A stretch of DNA of 64,000 bases from Notamacropus eugenii (taxonomy: Eukaryota; Chordata; Mammalia; Diprotodontia; Macropodidae): contig NC_092878.1 of NCBI RefSeq assembly GCF_028372415.1, forward strand, positions 24,247,403-24,311,402. Direction: 5' to 3'. A program made the translations under genes and the position numbers. Positions 41,661 to 51,021 of the stretch are shown here, piece after piece (within the stretch, counting starts at the first letter, position 1; every line of letters starts with the position of its first letter). The notes below the pieces were generated by a model. The model did not search any database. It was not told the origin of the DNA and saw nothing but the letters and a program-made list of their open reading frames with translations.

Positions 41661-41879
41661 GTTAAACATGTTCTTTGTAAATGTTTGAAAACATTGTCTC
41701 TTAAGAGAAGGACCAGCCTCTGCTCTTAACATCCATGCAAAGTTCTGGGTTCTGGGATCTTCTAGGATCTAGATCATTTTCCTCCAGGAGAATCCTATCC
41801 TTTGTCAGGGCCAGTTGTATGCCTGGGTAGAATAGGAGGTGGCTGCCTAGTTCAATTGTGGTACTATGGAAGACTCCTC

Positions 41880-42030
41880 CAACTCCAATCCTTTCTACAG
41901 ACAAACTATCAGTTTAATCTTCCTATCATAGCATCGCTCTTTTGTTCCACAACTTTCAAAGATTTTTTATTGCCTAAAATAATAATAAATTATGATTATA
42001 TAGTGCTTTGTAGTTGACAGGAAAGAAAAT
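41880..42030 (+). mobile_element. L2 fragment with the same ~45-bp insert
   Basis: 'tcagtttaatcttcctatcatagcatcgctcttttgttccacaactttcaaagattttttattgcc' is L2. It is followed by 'taaaataataataaattatgattatatagtgctttgtagttgaca', nearly the insert seen at 40975-41030. Confidence 0.6.
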
Positions 42031-42049
42031 CTGAGTTCAAGGCCATTTT

Positions 42050-42215
42050 TGGTCTTGGTGGATCTGGTGTCAGAAAAAAGTTTAAATCCCATCTCGTAGT
42101 AACCAAATGTCCTTGAGCAAATCTTAACTTAATCTCTGTCAGTCTCAATTCCTTTTCTATAAAGTGTGAGGGTTGCACTAGATGACTTTTAAGATTTCAG
42201 CCCAAATTTATAATT
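42050..42215 (+). mobile_element. CORE-SINE
   Basis: 'tggatctggtgtcagaaaaaagtttaaatccc...gtccttgagcaaatcttaacttaatctctgtcagtctcaattccttttctataaagtg', then 'gcactagatgacttttaagatttcagcc'. Confidence 0.75.
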
Positions 42216-42831
42216 ATAATTCAACAAACATTTGTTGAATATTATGGTATGGTAGGAGAAGAGAGGGGCTTTAAATTTTAACATTTTTAAAATTGTTTAA
42301 AAAAAAAAACTATTTCCACTTTCTACCCACAATTGAGGGAGGGACTGGGGAAAGCTACAACAAAGCAAAACTTTGAAACAATTATGGACAGTCAAGCAAA
42401 ACAAATTCCCACACTAGTTATGTCAAAAATGATATGTCTCGTTTTGCATCCCATGTCCATCACGTCTGTCAGGAGGTGGGCATCATGCTTCAGGAGTGAG
42501 ATTACTCAAGATCCTGCTGTTCCCTTAACCCCCATCATCTCATCTCTACACCTTCCATGGTCCCCTAAAGTTCTATTAATAAAACTACTTCTTTGTGGAG
42601 AAATTTCATGGAAGAATATATTACAAATAAATATACTTTACTTGGAAACAACATCAGAGCTCCTTATTAACGATCAGTAAGGATTAGTTTTTCAGCTAAG
42701 TTATCACTACCTGAGGGAAGTGCATACAAGATAGTATAGATAGGGGTCTAGAAAGGCCAGAGTCTAAGAAGTACCCTAAGGTGTATTCTTTCCGGCAGTA
42801 GTATACCTCTGGCATCCAGAGAGAAGCATGG
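42216..42831. other. Unassigned stretch
   Basis: A 115-codon plus frame (42333-42680) is not recognisable as a protein. The A10-11 run near 42300 may mark a retroposon end, but I could not identify which. Confidence 0.45.
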
Positions 42832-42842
42832 GAATAATTTTC
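42832..42842. repeat. Target-site duplication (left) of HAL1-like element
   Basis: GAATAATTTTC, identical to 43902-43912. Confidence 0.9.
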
Positions 42843-43901
42843 TTTCTTTTTTTTTTTTTAAATTTGCTCATCGTGATCAAGTTGGATTTTTATTTTTTTA
42901 ATTTTTATATAGTTTAATTTATTTATTTTTAGATTTTGTCATTCATTTCCACAAAATTTTGAGTTCCAATTTTTCTCCCCACTCCATAACACCTTGCATT
43001 CTGATTACTACTTCCCTCCGTGTGTCCTCCCTTCTATCACACCCCACCCTTCCCTTATCCCCATCTTCTCTCTTTTCTTGAAGGGTAAGATAGATTTCTA
43101 TACCCCATTACCTGTATTTCCTATTTCCCAGCTATATGCAATAACAATTCTCCACATTTGTTTCTAATACTTTGGATTTTGGAGGTACTGGATGCAGAAG
43201 CATTGACTTCCTCTGACAGTATGCTTTGTTCTTCCTCATCCGAAAGGATGGAAGGAAATACCTGTTCACCAGGAAAGTAACCTTTTATAGTCTTATTTTT
43301 TTCCCCTTTTTTGGGCATTTTCCCAGTCAGTTACTTGACTTCTGAATACTTTGTCAAGAGAAGGGTCCTAGTGCTCCTGCTCACCCCAGGACTGTGCTCA
43401 GGGTTGAGGTTCAGATCAGCTGCTCAGTTCCCGCAGAGGCTTTATGCTCAGTGCTCCAACAATGGAACAATGGATGCTGGCTGCTGCCTGCCTGCTGCAG
43501 CCCCCAGAAGCCTCTGCTCCTCAGCCTCTCCTATGGGGCGGACCCTGCTTCCTTCTTGCTCAGGTTGAGAAAGCCTTCTCACTGACCTTTGGCACCTGTG
43601 AGTTGAGGGATCTGCAAACTGCTGTTGCTTCCGGGATTTCGTTCCAAAGCCTGCTCCAGTCCTGCTCCTTCCAGAGACATGTGACTGAGGCTAGGCTGGA
43701 CTCTGCTCCATGTATGGTGTGACAGACCTTTCCTGTCAGCCTTCCAGGTCATCCTGGGCTGGAAATCTCTACTCTGTCTTTCTGTGGCTTCCACTGCTCT
43801 AGAATTTGCTGAGAGTCTTTCTTTACAGGTATTTCATGGGCTGTGGGGAAGAGCTAAAGTATGTAAGTCTTTCTCCTTCTCCATCTTGGCTCTGTCCCCC
43901 A
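42843..43901 (-). mobile_element. HAL1-like, internally deleted L1 derivative
   Basis: About 1060 bp bounded by perfect 11-bp target-site duplications. On the minus strand it starts GGGGGACAGAGCCAAGATGG, an L1 5' UTR start, followed by about 580 nt of GC-rich 5' UTR. Next come about 48 codons of an ORF1-like N-terminus (Met at 43318: MPKKGEKNKTIKGYFPGEQ). At about 43178 it jumps to the L1-type 3' region ('gggaaataggaaatacagg' to 'ggaactcaaaattttgtgg') and an A-rich tail. ORF2 and most of ORF1 are absent, so it must have been copied by enzymes of another L1. Both ends are preserved, so the element probably moved in this short form. Confidence 0.85.
43121..43318 (-). pseudogene. ORF1 N-terminal remnant fused to 3' UTR
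   Basis: 65-codon frame. Residues 1-48 are basic and then Ser/Glu-rich (VFPSILSDEEEQSILSEEV), as in L1 ORF1 N-termini (compare MNRKKQTKSEKTIESFYGD in the full L1). Residues from about 49 on (IRNKCGELLLHIAGK) are read from 3' UTR-type DNA and have no counterpart in ORF1. It lacks the coiled coil, RRM and C-terminal domain, so no RNA-binding function is expected. Confidence 0.65.
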
Positions 43902-43912
43902 GAATAATTTTC
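43902..43912. repeat. Target-site duplication (right) of HAL1-like element
   Basis: GAATAATTTTC, identical to 42832-42842, directly following the 5' end of the element. Confidence 0.9.
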
Positions 43913-44054
43913 AAGCCTCTAGTTGCCCCACTTCCTGTGAAGAGAATAGGTAGCAAAGAGCAGGTGAAACACTTAGGGACTACTGATGACCAAATTTTAT
44001 ATACTTCCCAACATTCCTGAAACAAGTTTGGAGGCCTGTCTTGAAAGAAAGGAG

Positions 44055-44349
44055 GCCAGGCATTGTGATTCTTTTCTATAAACTACTAGGGAAGCTGGCT
44101 CTGGGGCACCTCTTGGGTTCAGAAACTCTGAGCTGAAGTAGGCTATGCTTATTAGATGTCTACAGTAAGTCCAGCATTAACAAGTAAGCCCCAGGTGGCA
44201 GGGGGCAACCAGATTGCCTAAGGAGGGAGAAATCAGCTCAGGTCAAAATTGAGAGGGCCAAATCGGTTTTCATTCTGATCACTAGTGGGATGGGGCCATC
44301 AGTGACTCATGTACTTCCAGTTTGGGCAAGGCAGGGAGGCCCAATCTTT
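44055..44349 (+). pseudogene. RN7SL: 7SL (SRP) RNA retropseudogene
   Basis: About 295 nt collinear with the whole of 7SL RNA (about 300 nt), the scaffold of the signal recognition particle. Matches in order: 'gccaggcattgtg' (GCCGGGCGCGGTG); 'aaactactagggaagctgg' (the loop AGCTACTCGGGAGGCTG); 'cttgggttcagaaactctgagctgaagtaggctatg' (CTTGAGTCCAGGAGTTCTGGGCTGTAGTGCGCTATG); 'gtctacagtaagtccagcatta'; 'gggggcaaccagattgcctaaggaggg'; 'cagctcaggtcaaaa'; 'tctgatcactagtgggatgg'; 'cttccagtttgggcaaggcaggga'; 'ggcccaatcttt'. Roughly a quarter of positions differ. The 3' end is followed by an A-rich 'acaaaaataaaacaaa', as in a retroposed copy. Not expected to be functional. Confidence 0.9.
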
Positions 44350-44365
44350 ACAAAAATAAAACAAA

Positions 44366-45540
44366 GCTGGAGACTAGTTGACATTTTGGTGAATGACATG
44401 CCTAGGACAATGCTTGTTCTAAGGCCCAATGTATACCTATGGGTCAGTTTGACCAGTTTCTATAATTCTTTTTTGCCATTTAACACCATCATTTTCTCTG
44501 GGACCCACTCATTTGAGAAGCCTCCATTAGGATCTCTCACTTACTAGCTGTTCCAGCACTCAAACAATGGTGATTTGCCAGCGAAGAACCTCTGAAAGGT
44601 ATTTGGGAAAATATGACTTGTCCTTTCTGAACTGGCTGCTGATCTGTGGAAAACGAGGTAGTCTGAGACAACATTTGAGTGGGAGATGTTCAATTGAATT
44701 AACTGTGGTACTTTGTTTTGGTTGGGTTTGTTGGTCTGAGTCAGATGTAGGGATTATGCCAGGGAAATCCCTCTTGGGAGATAGAGAGGTGCTGTGTGAC
44801 TAGGGCAGGGACTAGGTTGTTGGAATTTTTGAATCTTCTTTCCTGTTACTATGGAGATAGAATCACATCCTTCCTTGTGCTCATTGAGAGTAGCTCACAG
44901 GCAGTACCACACAGGCTATTCTAGAAACCAGCAAAACAAACAAATAACAATAACCACTTTTTTAGGGACCAAAGGGTAAGAATCTAACACAGTTCATACA
45001 GGTCAGGAATCACAGACTAGATCAGGAAACCTGCAGCCTTGAGGACATGTGGCATTCGACTGTTTTGAGCTTAGAAGACAGTTTACAGATTCCTTGGCCC
45101 ACATGCCCCTGCCTGTCTACCTGAGTCTAACTTATTCTAAACTCAGAACACTGACTAGTGACTCTGAGAAGTCTATTACCTTTTAGTTCCATGTTGCTTA
45201 GACTCATGGTCTGAACCAGATTTTCCTTATCAAGCAATTCCGCAACAACTCCCCTTCCTCTACTCCAAAAAAGCCCCTCACCAAAAACTAAAATGAAATC
45301 TGTCCATTTCATTTCTTAGCTTCTATGTTTCTAATTCTATGTTTCTGTCTCCTTGTCCCTAGACTAGAAATTTTCTTTTTACCTTTCTTTCATCTATTGT
45401 TTGCTAAAAGTCAGAGCTATTTGATCACTTTTAGATAAGTCAGAGAAGTGTCTCTTATTTACCAGTAGGGAAGCTGAGTTTTTTTTCTTTTACTGGACAA
45501 ACTATATGGGCAAAACAACTGGATGTTGGACTTACTGACA
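44366..45540. other. Unassigned stretch
   Basis: About 1.2 kb with no recognised element or exon. Frames of 60-85 codons are not recognisable. Confidence 0.5.
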
Positions 45541-45553
45541 CATATTGTGTTGT

Positions 45554-45568
45554 TTGTTCTTAGTTTTC
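45554..45568. repeat. Target-site duplication (left) of second HAL1-like element
   Basis: TTGTTCTTAGTTTTC, identical to 46655-46669. It is itself part of the tail of the ~570-bp repeat into which the element inserted. Confidence 0.92.
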
Positions 45569-46426
45569 TTTTTCTTTTTTAAATGTTTATTTATTTATTT
45601 TTAGTTTTCAACATTCATTTTCACAAAATTTTGAGTTCCAAATTTTCTCCCGATCTCTCCCTTCCCCCACCCCATAATGCCTTGCATTCTGATTACCTCT
45701 TTGCTCTATATGCCCTCCCTTCTATCACACCCCTCCGTTCTCTTATCTTCATCTTCTCTCTTTTCTTATAGGGCAAGATAGATTTCTATACCCCGTTACC
45801 TGTATTTCTTATTTCCCAGTTGTATGCAAAAATGTTTTTTAACATTGGTTCCTAAAACTTTGAATTCCAACTTCTCTCCCTTCCTCCCTCCCCACCCATC
45901 CCCATTGAAAAGTCAAGTGATTCAACATAGGCTACATATGTGCAGTTTTTCAAAAGACTTCCATAATAGTCATGTTGTGTAAGACTAACTATATTTCCAT
46001 CCATTCTGTCCTGCACCCCATTTATTCTGTTCTCTCTTTTGACTTTGTCCCTCCCTGTAAGTGTTTACTTCTAATAACTCCCTTCACCCATTTGCCTTCT
46101 CTTCTATCATCCCCCTCACCCTATTTGTCCCGATTCTCCTCTACTTTCCTGTGGTGTAACACAGATTTTCATACCAAATTGAGTAAGCATGTTATTCCTT
46201 CCTTTAGCCAAATGTGAAGAGGTTAAATTTCACTTTTTTCCTTTCACCTCTTCCCTTTTCTCCTCCATTGACTCAGCTTATTCTTGCTGCTTTTATGAGT
46301 GATAATTTGCCCCATTCCATTTCTCCTTTTCTCCTCCCAATATATTCCTCTCTCACGCCTTAATTTTATTTTTTAGATATCCTCCCTTCTTATTCAACTC
46401 ACCCTGTGCTCTCTGTCTATATGCAT

Positions 46427-46458
<32 letters not shown>

Positions 46459-46654
46459 ACACACACACACAATAATGCTTCCAACTACCAAAATACTGAA
46501 AAAAGTCTCAAGAATTGCAAATATTATCTTTCCATGTAGGAATGTAAACAGTTCAACTTTAGAAAGTCCTTTATGATTTCTCTTTCCTGTTTACCTTTTC
46601 ATGTTTCTTTTGATTCTTGTGTTTGAAAGTCAAATTTTCTTTTCAGATCTGATC
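45569..46654 (-). mobile_element. HAL1-like element, 5'-truncated
   Basis: On the minus strand it begins at the last codons of ORF1 ('aatttgactttcaaacacaagaatcaaaag', compare the ORF1 end QFDLQMQVSRES). It continues through a purine-rich stretch resembling the L1 inter-ORF spacer and reaches an L1-type 3' region ending 'ttttgtgaaaatgaatgttgaaaactaaaaataaataaa'. No ORF2. The 3' terminal module appears twice in tandem (about 45600-45690 and 45830-45910). A (CA)n run lies at 46427-46471. Perfect 15-bp target-site duplications flank it. Confidence 0.85.
46427..46471. repeat. (CA)n microsatellite
   Basis: About 22 CA units with one TA interruption, inside the HAL1-like copy. Confidence 0.95.
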
Positions 46655-46669
46655 TTGTTCTTAGTTTTC
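46655..46669. repeat. Target-site duplication (right) of second HAL1-like element
   Basis: TTGTTCTTAGTTTTC, identical to 45554-45568. Confidence 0.92.
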
Positions 46670-47190
46670 AAAGAGGACCAGTGATATCACAGGTTAATGC
46701 CTACTTGTATGTGAATTGGATTTAAATGAGGCAGAGCTGCACAAAGTCATCAGTCTCTTTCTTTTAGAATCATTGAAGTCCTGTGGAAAGACAAAAATCA
46801 AGACAATTGATGATGACCTGCAGTGAATGACCTTGGAATCTTCTATGTCTGACGAAGTTCTAAGTGCTCCATAGGGCCTACTTCAATCTCCTGCATGACT
46901 GATAGAAGAAATTTTTCTTATCTGACCATTTTGCAGTGGGAAAATCTTCACATTCTTGGGGTAGATATCCCTCTAATAAGTTTGATGTCTATCAGTTGCC
47001 CTCAGTCTTGTTTAGTCAGTTTGCTAACACAGTTTAAGGGGACTTTGCCACTGCACATGCTACAGCTTCTTGGATCGGCAAGTGAGAGTTGAATTTCAGG
47101 TGGACACCAAAAGTGAATGGGCAGTCATGAAAAGGGCTTGGTAAGCTCTCACACCAGATGTCCAAGTCCTTCCTGAATACCCATACACCC
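46655..47190 (-). mobile_element. Unnamed ~570-bp marsupial repeat, long copy
   Basis: Complement of the copy at 31150-31720: 'aaagaggaccagtgatatcac', 'aatggatttaaatgaggcagagctgcacaaag', 'tgaccttggaatcttctatgtctgac', 'aagtgctccatagggcctacttcaa', 'aaaatcttcacattcttggggtagatatccctctaataag', 'gcttcttggatcggcaagtgagagttg'. Its AACA-type tail is cut by the inserted HAL1-like copy and resumes left of 45554 ('cacatattgtgttgttt'). Confidence 0.7.
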
Positions 47191-47489
47191 CAAATAATGT
47201 GTATAATGAAGAAGAATGTTAGACATTGCCTGATTTGGTTATCTTTTGTCCTCACTAAAATTTATTTGCCCCTAAGCTAGAGAGGATTTGGGGTTGGGGA
47301 GGCATGTAATAGTGTCTAATCCTAGATCTAGGAGTCAAACAGGAAAGATCTTATCTGAACTGGTGTTTCTCTACTCACACAGCTACCACCTTAATTTAAG
47401 CCCCTGCTCTTGCCTCATCACTCAGATCCATCCTACATACTATGCCAAAAGAATTTTTCTTTTTCTTTTTTGTGGTCCACTTAATAGTA

Positions 47490-48281
47490 CAGAAGAACCT
47501 CAGTTTATAAGTAACCTGGTTTACATATGCTTCACTAGATGAGGAAAAATTTTTCATAAAGTTTGTCTTACAAGAAGAACAAAAATTCACAGTACAAATA
47601 TCATGTTTGGACTTGAATGGCTTGTGAAGGAATGACACTCAACTAGGGCAATGTTTTTTTTGTTTGAACCCATATAAGAGTGCATGCTGTCTCAGGGAGA
47701 GAGGGTAAGAAAATTTAAAACTTATGGAAGTGATTGTTGAAAACTGAAAAAACATCAAAAACAAGTGTTAGAAAGATTACTAGTCAGAAGCAAATGTAAA
47801 GAAAAAAAATCAGAGTCAAAACATAAAAGTGATTCTAAAACATGAAATTAAGTGAAGGCAGTACTATTAGTCTCACTTTTAGTGAAAGTAGCATGAGAGA
47901 ACACTTCCAACCCTGAAATCTCCAATGTTCTCATAGAAGGAGATTCTCCTTCCAAGCAATAACCCTTCCTCTTCCTCCTCCCCCCTCTCATCTTCTTCAA
48001 GCCAGCAATGACTCTTCTCAAAGGTAAAATGCAGATTAGTTTATTTTATTTTCTGCTTATATTGCATACTAATCATTGCTATTGTATTTCAAGCACATTA
48101 AGGATAAAAATTTTACTTAAAATCATAAATAATTATTTTTACATGAATATTTTTGGGAATTTGGTACCGATCATCTGACTTTACATTATTTTCTATGGGA
48201 AAAATGGCTTTGAAATACAAACAAATCACATGATGAACAGAATCTTGGAACAAATTAAATTCATAAACCGAGGTTCTACTG
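47490..48281. mobile_element. Tigger-type non-autonomous DNA transposon
   Basis: About 790 bp with terminal inverted repeats: left CAGAAGAACCTCAGTTTATA, right (reverse-complemented) CAGTAGAACCTCGGTTTATG, i.e. nearly identical over 22 bp. Both ends are flanked by TA (47488-47489 and 48282-48283), the pogo/Tc1-mariner target. The interior is non-coding and A-rich on one strand, with a pyrimidine-rich block near 47960-48000. No transposase remains. Elements like this were moved by transposase supplied elsewhere and are long extinct in mammals. Confidence 0.85.
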
Positions 48282-48283
48282 TA

Positions 48284-48940
48284 TTTTTATTTTTCCAATT
48301 ACATGTAAAGATAGTTTTCAACATTCACTTTTATAAGATTTTGAGTTCCAAATTTTTTTCTCCCTCCCTCCCTTCCCTCTCCTTTCCCCATGACAGCAAA
48401 CAATCTGATATAGATTATACATGTACAATCATGCAAAGCATAGTTTCACATTAGTCATGTTATGAAAGATCAATCAGAAAAAAAGGGAAAATCCACGAGA
48501 AAGAGACAACAATAACAACAACAAAGAGAAAATAGTGTGCTTTGATCTGCATTCAGACTCCACTTTTCTTTCTCTGGATTTGGTTGACATTTTCCATCAT
48601 GAGTCTTTTGTAAATGTCTTGCATCATTGTATTGCTGAGAAGAGCTAAGCCTATAAAAATTGACTGTAAGCAATGTTGCTGTTACTTTGTACAATGTTCT
48701 CCTGGTTCTACTCACTTTACTCAACATCAGTCCATGTTAAGTCTTTCCAGGTTTTTCTGAAATCTGCCTCCTCATCATTTCTTATAGCACAATAGTATTC
48801 CATTACATTTATATATCACAACTTGTTCAGTCATTCCCAGTTGATGAGCATCTCCTCAAATTCCAATTCTTTGTCACCACAAAAGAGCTGATACAAATAT
48901 TTTTGTACATGTAGGTTATTTTTATTTTTTTTTGATCTCT
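48284..48940 (-). mobile_element. 5'-truncated L1 (3' end)
   Basis: Plus strand starts with a T-rich (poly-A complement) stretch, then 'ccaattacatgtaaagatagttttcaacattc', the L1 3' UTR, the ORF2 C-terminus ('gttctcctggttctactcactttactcaacatcag' = LSESRTRRT in reverse) and 'ttgttcagtcattcccagttgatgagcatctcc' (compare 8180-8215 in the full L1). Ends at about 48940. It abuts the TA of the Tigger-type element. No clear target-site duplication. Confidence 0.85.
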
Positions 48941-48945
48941 CTTAA

Positions 48946-49147
48946 GTGAAATCTGATTTCATAATTCCTCTATTCAATCAACTCCAGAGGCTTCTTATTG
49001 CCTCTGGGATAAAATATAAACTCCTTTGTTTAGTCTTTAAAGTTCTTCACAATCTGACTCAAACCTATCTTTGCAGCCTCATTTTACAGAAGTTCCTCAC
49101 TCACACTCTGCAGTCTTTCCAAATAGATCTTCTCTGTGTTCTTCACA
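48946..49147 (+). mobile_element. L2 fragment, first part
   Basis: 'aactccagaggcttcttattgcctctgggataaaatataaactcctttgtttagtctttaaagttcttcacaatctgac' is sense L2. The 3' end of probably the same element lies at 49593-49770, after two inserted SINEs. Confidence 0.85.
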
Positions 49148-49437
49148 AAGAAGGCAACTATGGCACAATAGATACAGCTCTCTGCCTGGAGTCAAGAAGA
49201 CTTGAATTCAAGTCTCAGACATTTAATAGTTTGAGAAGTCACTTAGCTTCTGTCTGTCTCAGCTTCCCCAACTATAAAATGGGAATAACCATAGCACTTA
49301 TATCCCAAGATTGTTGTGAGGATCAAATGAGATTATAATCACAATAATGATATGCAAAATGATAATAATTGTACACTGTACTAACACAGCACCTGGTACA
49401 TAATAAGCACTATATAAATGTTAGCTATTACTATATA
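49148..49437 (+). mobile_element. CORE-SINE with MIR-type 3' end
   Basis: 'ggcacaatagatacagctctctgcctggagtcaagaagacttgaattc', 'ctgtctcagcttccccaactataaaatgggaataacc', 'ttgttgtgaggatcaaatgagatta', 'cacagcacctggtacataataagcactatataaatgttagctatta'. Full-length plus copy. Confidence 0.92.
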
Positions 49438-49469
49438 GATTAAGAAATGGCTCCCAAGGATAGCTACCA

Positions 49470-49592
49470 AAGGTGGTACCATGGACAGAGAATTTGGCCT
49501 CGAGTCAGGAAGACCTGAATTCAAATATGGCCTCAGACACTATATTTGTGCTTCTGGAAAAGTCACTTAATTTCTGTCTATTTCATTTTTCT
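49470..49592 (+). mobile_element. CORE-SINE, second insertion
   Basis: 'ggtggtaccatggacagagaatttggcctcgagtcaggaagacctgaattcaaatatggcctcagacac'. Head and core only. Confidence 0.88.
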
Positions 49593-49770
49593 TTCCCCTC
49601 CCTTCCTTTCTGCTTTCTTTAATATGCTGCCTTTCCCTATTAGAAAATAAGCTCCTTGAGGTCAAGGGCTATCATTCTAATTATATTTCTATTCCTACCA
49701 CTTAGTATGGTGCCTGGACCATAGCAAGTGCTTAATAAATGCTTGTTGACTGTTAGTTCATTGATTGACT
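49593..49770 (+). mobile_element. L2 3' end
   Basis: 'aataagctccttgaggtcaagggctatcattctaattatatttctattcctaccacttagtatggtgcctggaccatagcaagtgcttaataaatgcttgttgac' is a well-kept L2 3' terminus. Confidence 0.92.
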
Positions 49771-50074
49771 GAGAGAAGAGCAGCTTGGCAGTGTTATACG
49801 TACTCACTCTACCCACCTGTATCTTTGTAAGAGAGTGTACCATGGGTTTAAGAGGAAATGATCTATGAGAAAACTTCTCATGAAACCATTTCTTTAAACA
49901 ATTTTGCTTTGAACTAATTGTGTCCTCTGGCTGATGATAGGAAAATTGAACACATGTATGGGAACTTATGGATTATCTTTGTATATGGATTCGGACTCAT
50001 AAATTTCCTTGAACCAAAAATAGATATTCTGGAAGCCACATGCTTATATAGGTGGTACCCCAGGAACGGTAGTC
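49771..50074. other. Unassigned stretch
   Basis: About 300 bp, no recognised element. A 75-codon frame starting at 49918 is not recognisable. Confidence 0.5.
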
Positions 50075-50205
50075 AATCAGTCACTCTGCAAGCATTTATT
50101 AAGCAGCTACTCTGTGCCAGGCACTGTATTAAGATGGAGATATAAAGAAAAACAAAATAAACCAATCCCTGTTCTCAAGTAGAACAACATAATTAACTAC
50201 CCGGG
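50075..50205 (-). mobile_element. L2 3' end
   Basis: 'tcaatcagtcactctgcaagcatttattaagcagctactctgtgccaggcactgtattaag...aatccctgttctcaagtag', complement of the L2 terminus. Confidence 0.9.
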
Positions 50206-50206
50206 G

Positions 50207-50345
50207 GCACTCTGGCCTGGTGAATAGATATTTGACTCCGTGGTCAGAAAGGTTTGAGTATATGTCCTATCTCTGACACGTATAGACTGTGACCCTGGGA
50301 AGATCATTTAACCTCAACTTCTTCCCAGTTCCCTGAATTAAAGAA
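50207..50345 (+). mobile_element. CORE-SINE fragment
   Basis: 'actctggcctggtgaatagatatttgactccgtggtcagaaaggtttgag', 'gactgtgaccctgggaagatcatttaacctcaac'. Plus strand. Confidence 0.75.
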
Positions 50346-50389
50346 TTGGAAGCATATACCTGTAGGAAATACATTTACACTTTCTACCT

Positions 50390-50745
50390 GGGCAGAAAAT
50401 CAAACAGGACAACTCATTCCTTTGTACCTGGATTATTATAATAGTTTCCTAATGAATATCCTTGCTTTCAGTCACTCTCCTTTCTAATTCCTTCTTTACT
50501 GAATGTCAGAAAGAATCTTCATAAAGCATAGGACTATGTCACACCACCGTTCAAAAACATTTAGTGATGCTTCCCTCCTTGAATTTTCTATTTACTTATA
50601 TAATTTTGCGTGAATTTAAGTTCTTTATTGAATGCAAGCTTTCTGGGGGCAGACACTCTTTTGTCAGTTTTGTTTTTGCTTCCCCCAGAACCTAGAGTGG
50701 TGCCTTGTACACAATAAACACTTAATAGAGGACAAAGGCGATTGC
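50390..50745 (+). mobile_element. L2 fragment to 3' end
   Basis: 'tggattattataatagtttcctaatgaatatccttgctttcagtc', 'agaatcttcataaagcataggactatgtcacacc', 'gcagacactcttttgtcagttttgtttttgcttcccccagaacctagagtggtgccttgtacacaataaacacttaatag'. Co-linear sense L2 with internal deletions. Confidence 0.85.
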
Positions 50746-50772
50746 AAGGGATAGGACGGGCATAGAAAGAGA

Positions 50773-51021
50773 AGGGAAGACAACTAGATAGTACAGTAGA
50801 TTGAGTGCCAGACCTGGAGTGAGGAAGACTCATCATCCTGAGTTAAAAGTGGGTCTCAGACACTTACTAACTGTGTGATCCTGGGTAAGTCACTTCACTC
50901 TCTTTGCTTCAGTTTCCTCATTTTTCAAATCAGCTGGAGAATGAAATGGCAAACTATTCCAAGAAAACCCCAAATGGGGTCATGAAGGGTCGGACACAAC
51001 TGAAATGATTGAACAACAACC
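50773..51021 (+). mobile_element. Mar-1-type CORE-SINE
   Basis: 'gacaactagatagtacagtagattgagtgccagacctggagtgaggaagactcatc', 'ctgtgtgatcctgggtaagtcacttcac', 'aagaaaaccccaaatggggtcatgaagggtcggacacaactgaaatgattgaacaacaac'. Full-length. Its end is the Bov-B-like tail in its clearest form in this window. Confidence 0.95.

Noticed and set aside
43311-43794. Overlapping frames of 63-92 codons in GC-rich DNA
   Set aside because: They lie in the L1-type 5' UTR of the HAL1-like element, on both strands and in several frames; GC-rich non-coding sequence explains them.
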